Origin: JBQKLI01 sp012798975 | Lineage (GTDB): Bacteria; Bacillota; Clostridia; Tissierellales; Peptoniphilaceae | Direction of reading: 5' to 3' | NCBI RefSeq assembly: GCF_052116305.1 | Contig: NZ_JBQKLI010000002.1 | Location: forward strand, 124,001 to 188,000 | DNA length: 64,000 nt | In this document: positions 62,321 through 64,000 of the stretch, piece by piece | How the letters are laid out: every line of letters begins with the position of its first letter | Position numbering within the stretch: position 1 is the stretch's first letter | Position numbers and translations under genes: made by a program | Notes under the pieces: generated by a model | Database searches by the model: none | Seen by the model: only the letters and a program-made list of their open reading frames with translations | What the model was told of the DNA's origin: nothing

Positions 62321-64000
62321 CTAATAATTTCTTTTCTTCTTTGCCAAAAGGAATGCTGTGAGCAAAACAAGAGCGAATAGACCCAAATAAATCAGTAAGC
62401 CTTCAGTTGTACTTGCACCGCTGGTGGTTTGCCCTCCGAAATGTAAGGGTGTATCACCTTCTTCTGGAGTAAAACTTGTATTGCTTCCGGCAGTGTTTTG
62501 CATATTGGGCCCGGGTCTTTGCAAAAATCCATTATCTGATTGTGACAGCATTAAAATCTGCTCCTCCGTCAACCCAAGCTCAAATAGCTCCAACTCCACT
62601 TCCTCCGAAACAGTTCCTCCAGCATTCTGTAATATCTGCATCGCCTGCATCATAAGTTCACGTTCAGGCATATTTTCTGCCTGATTCGAATCAAATCTTT
62701 CGTCACCTTCCGGATTGCTCCAGTTAGTTGATTGATCTCCAGCCTCGTCGTGATTGCCACCGCCCATCATGCTTCCAAGTGAAGAAAGGCTTAGATTGTC
62801 GGCTGAGATAAGCTTATCCGGGTTTGCAGTTTGCTCTTCTGTGGTAGATGGAACTGTTCCGTCAAGCTGACCTTGTATGCTCTGGTAGCGCAGATTACCC
62901 AGAGTTTTGAAAGTTTCCACCGCAGTTTCATACTCTTCAAAAGTGCAAAAGGCTGTATTGTCGTTTTTAACATAATCTGAAATAAGCGCATCAAGCTGTG
63001 TAATTTTCTCTTCCCATTTACCGTCTGTAAAATAGTTTGCCATTAACTCTTGCAAGTAGCCGTGGTATTTTTCCAAATACTCAGTATTGGAAAACAGCTT
63101 TTCAATCAAAGGTCGGGAGCTCATTTCCACACCGCTAACAGGAGCATCTATTGGGAAGTTTATAACAGAAGATGCACTTCCGCTCTGAAAACCACCCCAT
63201 GCCAAATTATAGTCCCAAGGGAGAATGGTAATCTTGCCGTCATTCTCATATAGGTAGTAATTCTGAGCCATGCTTGATGAATAACTATCAAGATTCACCA
63301 CAATGGTATGAGCTGCCAGATACCTTAGTATTTGATCAACATCAAAATAGTTTTCCAGATTTTCTCCCTCAGACAATGCCTTTAAAGCAGTAATAACACG
63401 CTTGAAATCATCATCATCACCTTTTCCTACAACATTGTCAAAGATTGCACCATATGAGGAAACCTCATCTGTGGAATATTCCAGACTTCCGCCATTGCTT
63501 CCTCTACCTCCCATCGCACCTTTGAATCTACTGCTCGGACTCTCTACTTCAGTCTGAGTTTCAGCAGAAGGGTTTGCTACGCCTTGTGTATTTAGTAGTT
63601 TCTCCCCAGCTTGCCCACTTGGTGGCAATTCTGCATTCTCTTGGGGACTTTCATCTCCATCCTTATTATTTCCCATGTCCATGCTTTTCACATTGTACAT
63701 CATGCCACTGGTTGTTCCGAAGGTTCTCGCTTCATAGCTTTCGTTGTACAGCTCCACCGCAAGGTATAACCCCCAACTTTCTCCGTTTACTTTCATGTCC
63801 GCATAGCCGAAATAAGGTGCTTCCACTCCAATTTCCTGCATTAGTTCATAGGAAACATATTCTTTCATATATGTGTTATCCCCAAGCATATTATTAACCA
63901 CAAAACTCTCAAGTCCAAAACACGTCTGGTCTTTGATGTATTCATCAAACTGTAGTCGGAAGCTATATCTGTCGCTGTCGGAGCTTGCCACCTGGCTTAA
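62321..64000 (-). CDS. CotH kinase family cell-surface protein (5' end outside window)
   Basis: At least 559 residues; the frame is open to the window edge. CotH core: YSFRLQFDEYIKDQTCFGLESFVVNN, SYELMQEIGVEAPYFGYADMKVNGESWGLYLAVE, and YLAAHTIVVNLDSYS then AQNYYLYENDGKITILPWDYNLAWGGF (the Asp typical of these atypical protein kinases). The C-terminal 150 residues are Gly/Ser/Glu-rich and end in one membrane helix plus KKKRNY, so it is anchored in the envelope. In related Clostridia such genes neighbour two-component systems and polyphosphate-polymerase genes; only the former is in view. Confidence 0.85.
   Translation of the reverse strand, partial: LSQVASSDSDRYSFRLQFDEYIKDQTCFGLESFVVNNMLGDNTYMKEYVSYELMQEIGVEAPYFGYADMKVNGESWGLYLAVELYNESYEARTFGTTSGMMYNVKSMDMGNNKDGDESPQENAELPPSGQAGEKLLNTQGVANPSAETQTEVESPSSRFKGAMGGRGSNGGSLEYSTDEVSSYGAIFDNVVGKGDDDDFKRVITALKALSEGENLENYFDVDQILRYLAAHTIVVNLDSYSSSMAQNYYLYENDGKITILPWDYNLAWGGFQSGSASSVINFPIDAPVSGVEMSSRPLIEKLFSNTEYLEKYHGYLQELMANYFTDGKWEEKITQLDALISDYVKNDNTAFCTFEEYETAVETFKTLGNLRYQSIQGQLDGTVPSTTEEQTANPDKLISADNLSLSSLGSMMGGGNHDEAGDQSTNWSNPEGDERFDSNQAENMPERELMMQAMQILQNAGGTVSEEVELELFELGLTEEQILMLSQSDNGFLQRPGPNMQNTAGSNTSFTPEEGDTPLHFGGQTTSGASTTEGLLIYLGLFALVLLTAFLLAKKKRNY

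Noticed and set aside
62170..62370. Longer N-terminus for the response regulator
   Set aside because: It would cross the inverted repeat; the receiver domain begins at the ATG at 62169.
1..64000. CRISPR array, tRNA or rRNA genes
   Set aside because: No regularly spaced repeats and no cloverleaf or rRNA-like segments were found on either strand by reading.

Overview
The window looks like chromosome of a strictly anaerobic, low-GC Firmicute (Clostridia or Tissierellia type). The evidence is a trimeric NAD-linked [FeFe] hydrogenase with its HydE/HydG maturases, a V/A-type rotary ATPase operon in ntp order, a short-form nadABC cluster and T-rich intrinsic terminators. I cannot name the genus from sequence alone. 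Into this backbone a roughly 30 kb accessory island (about 30.0-60.1 kb) has been assembled. It is full of transposase and recombinase remnants and carries a maltose locus of clear Enterococcus type.

Left part (1-29.7 kb), ordinary backbone. hydG (cut by the window edge), hydE and a TM1266-type regulator run leftwards. A divergent promoter drives the hydrogenase genes (NuoE-like, NuoF-like, hydA). A structured leader with its own terminator precedes the nine-gene ATPase operon (F-C-I-K-G-E-A-B-D). Then come a Gfo/Idh/MocA oxidoreductase, a frameshifted membrane gene, nadABC, a TPP-riboswitch-controlled sodium:solute symporter, a DUF2568 protein, a TetR/ABC-exporter operon with a palindromic operator, degV, a broken TetR gene, a CmpB-like membrane protein and an AlkA-type glycosylase.

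Island (30.0-60.1 kb). It begins with remnants resembling the 3' end of rlmD/rumA, a recognised attachment site for integrative elements. Next is an IS3-family element interrupted by a second, decayed IS3-family element with a CTAG target duplication. A leftward trio follows (TspO-like protein, photolyase, DUF523-DUF1722). After a truncated serine recombinase comes an unusual restriction-modification-like operon: HTH regulator, hsdM scar, M-like subunit, GIY-YIG/helicase/methyltransferase fusion, separate NPPY methyltransferase half and a truncated PD-(D/E)XK nuclease. Then come ICE-type cargo scraps (P-loop kinase, GrpB piece, HD hydrolase, recombinase/DUF3626 chimera).

Between two ISL3-family copies lies the complete maltose system mapP-malT / malP-malB-malM-malR. 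Maltose enters as maltose 6'-phosphate, is dephosphorylated by MapP, phosphorolysed by MalP and isomerised by MalB and MalM, under MalR control. Two approximately 200 bp repeats flank it. Past the second ISL3 copy are a second copy of the HTH regulator region and a third rlmD-like remnant.

Right end (60.2-64.0 kb). A VanSR-like two-component system and a CotH-kinase protein that runs off the window edge.
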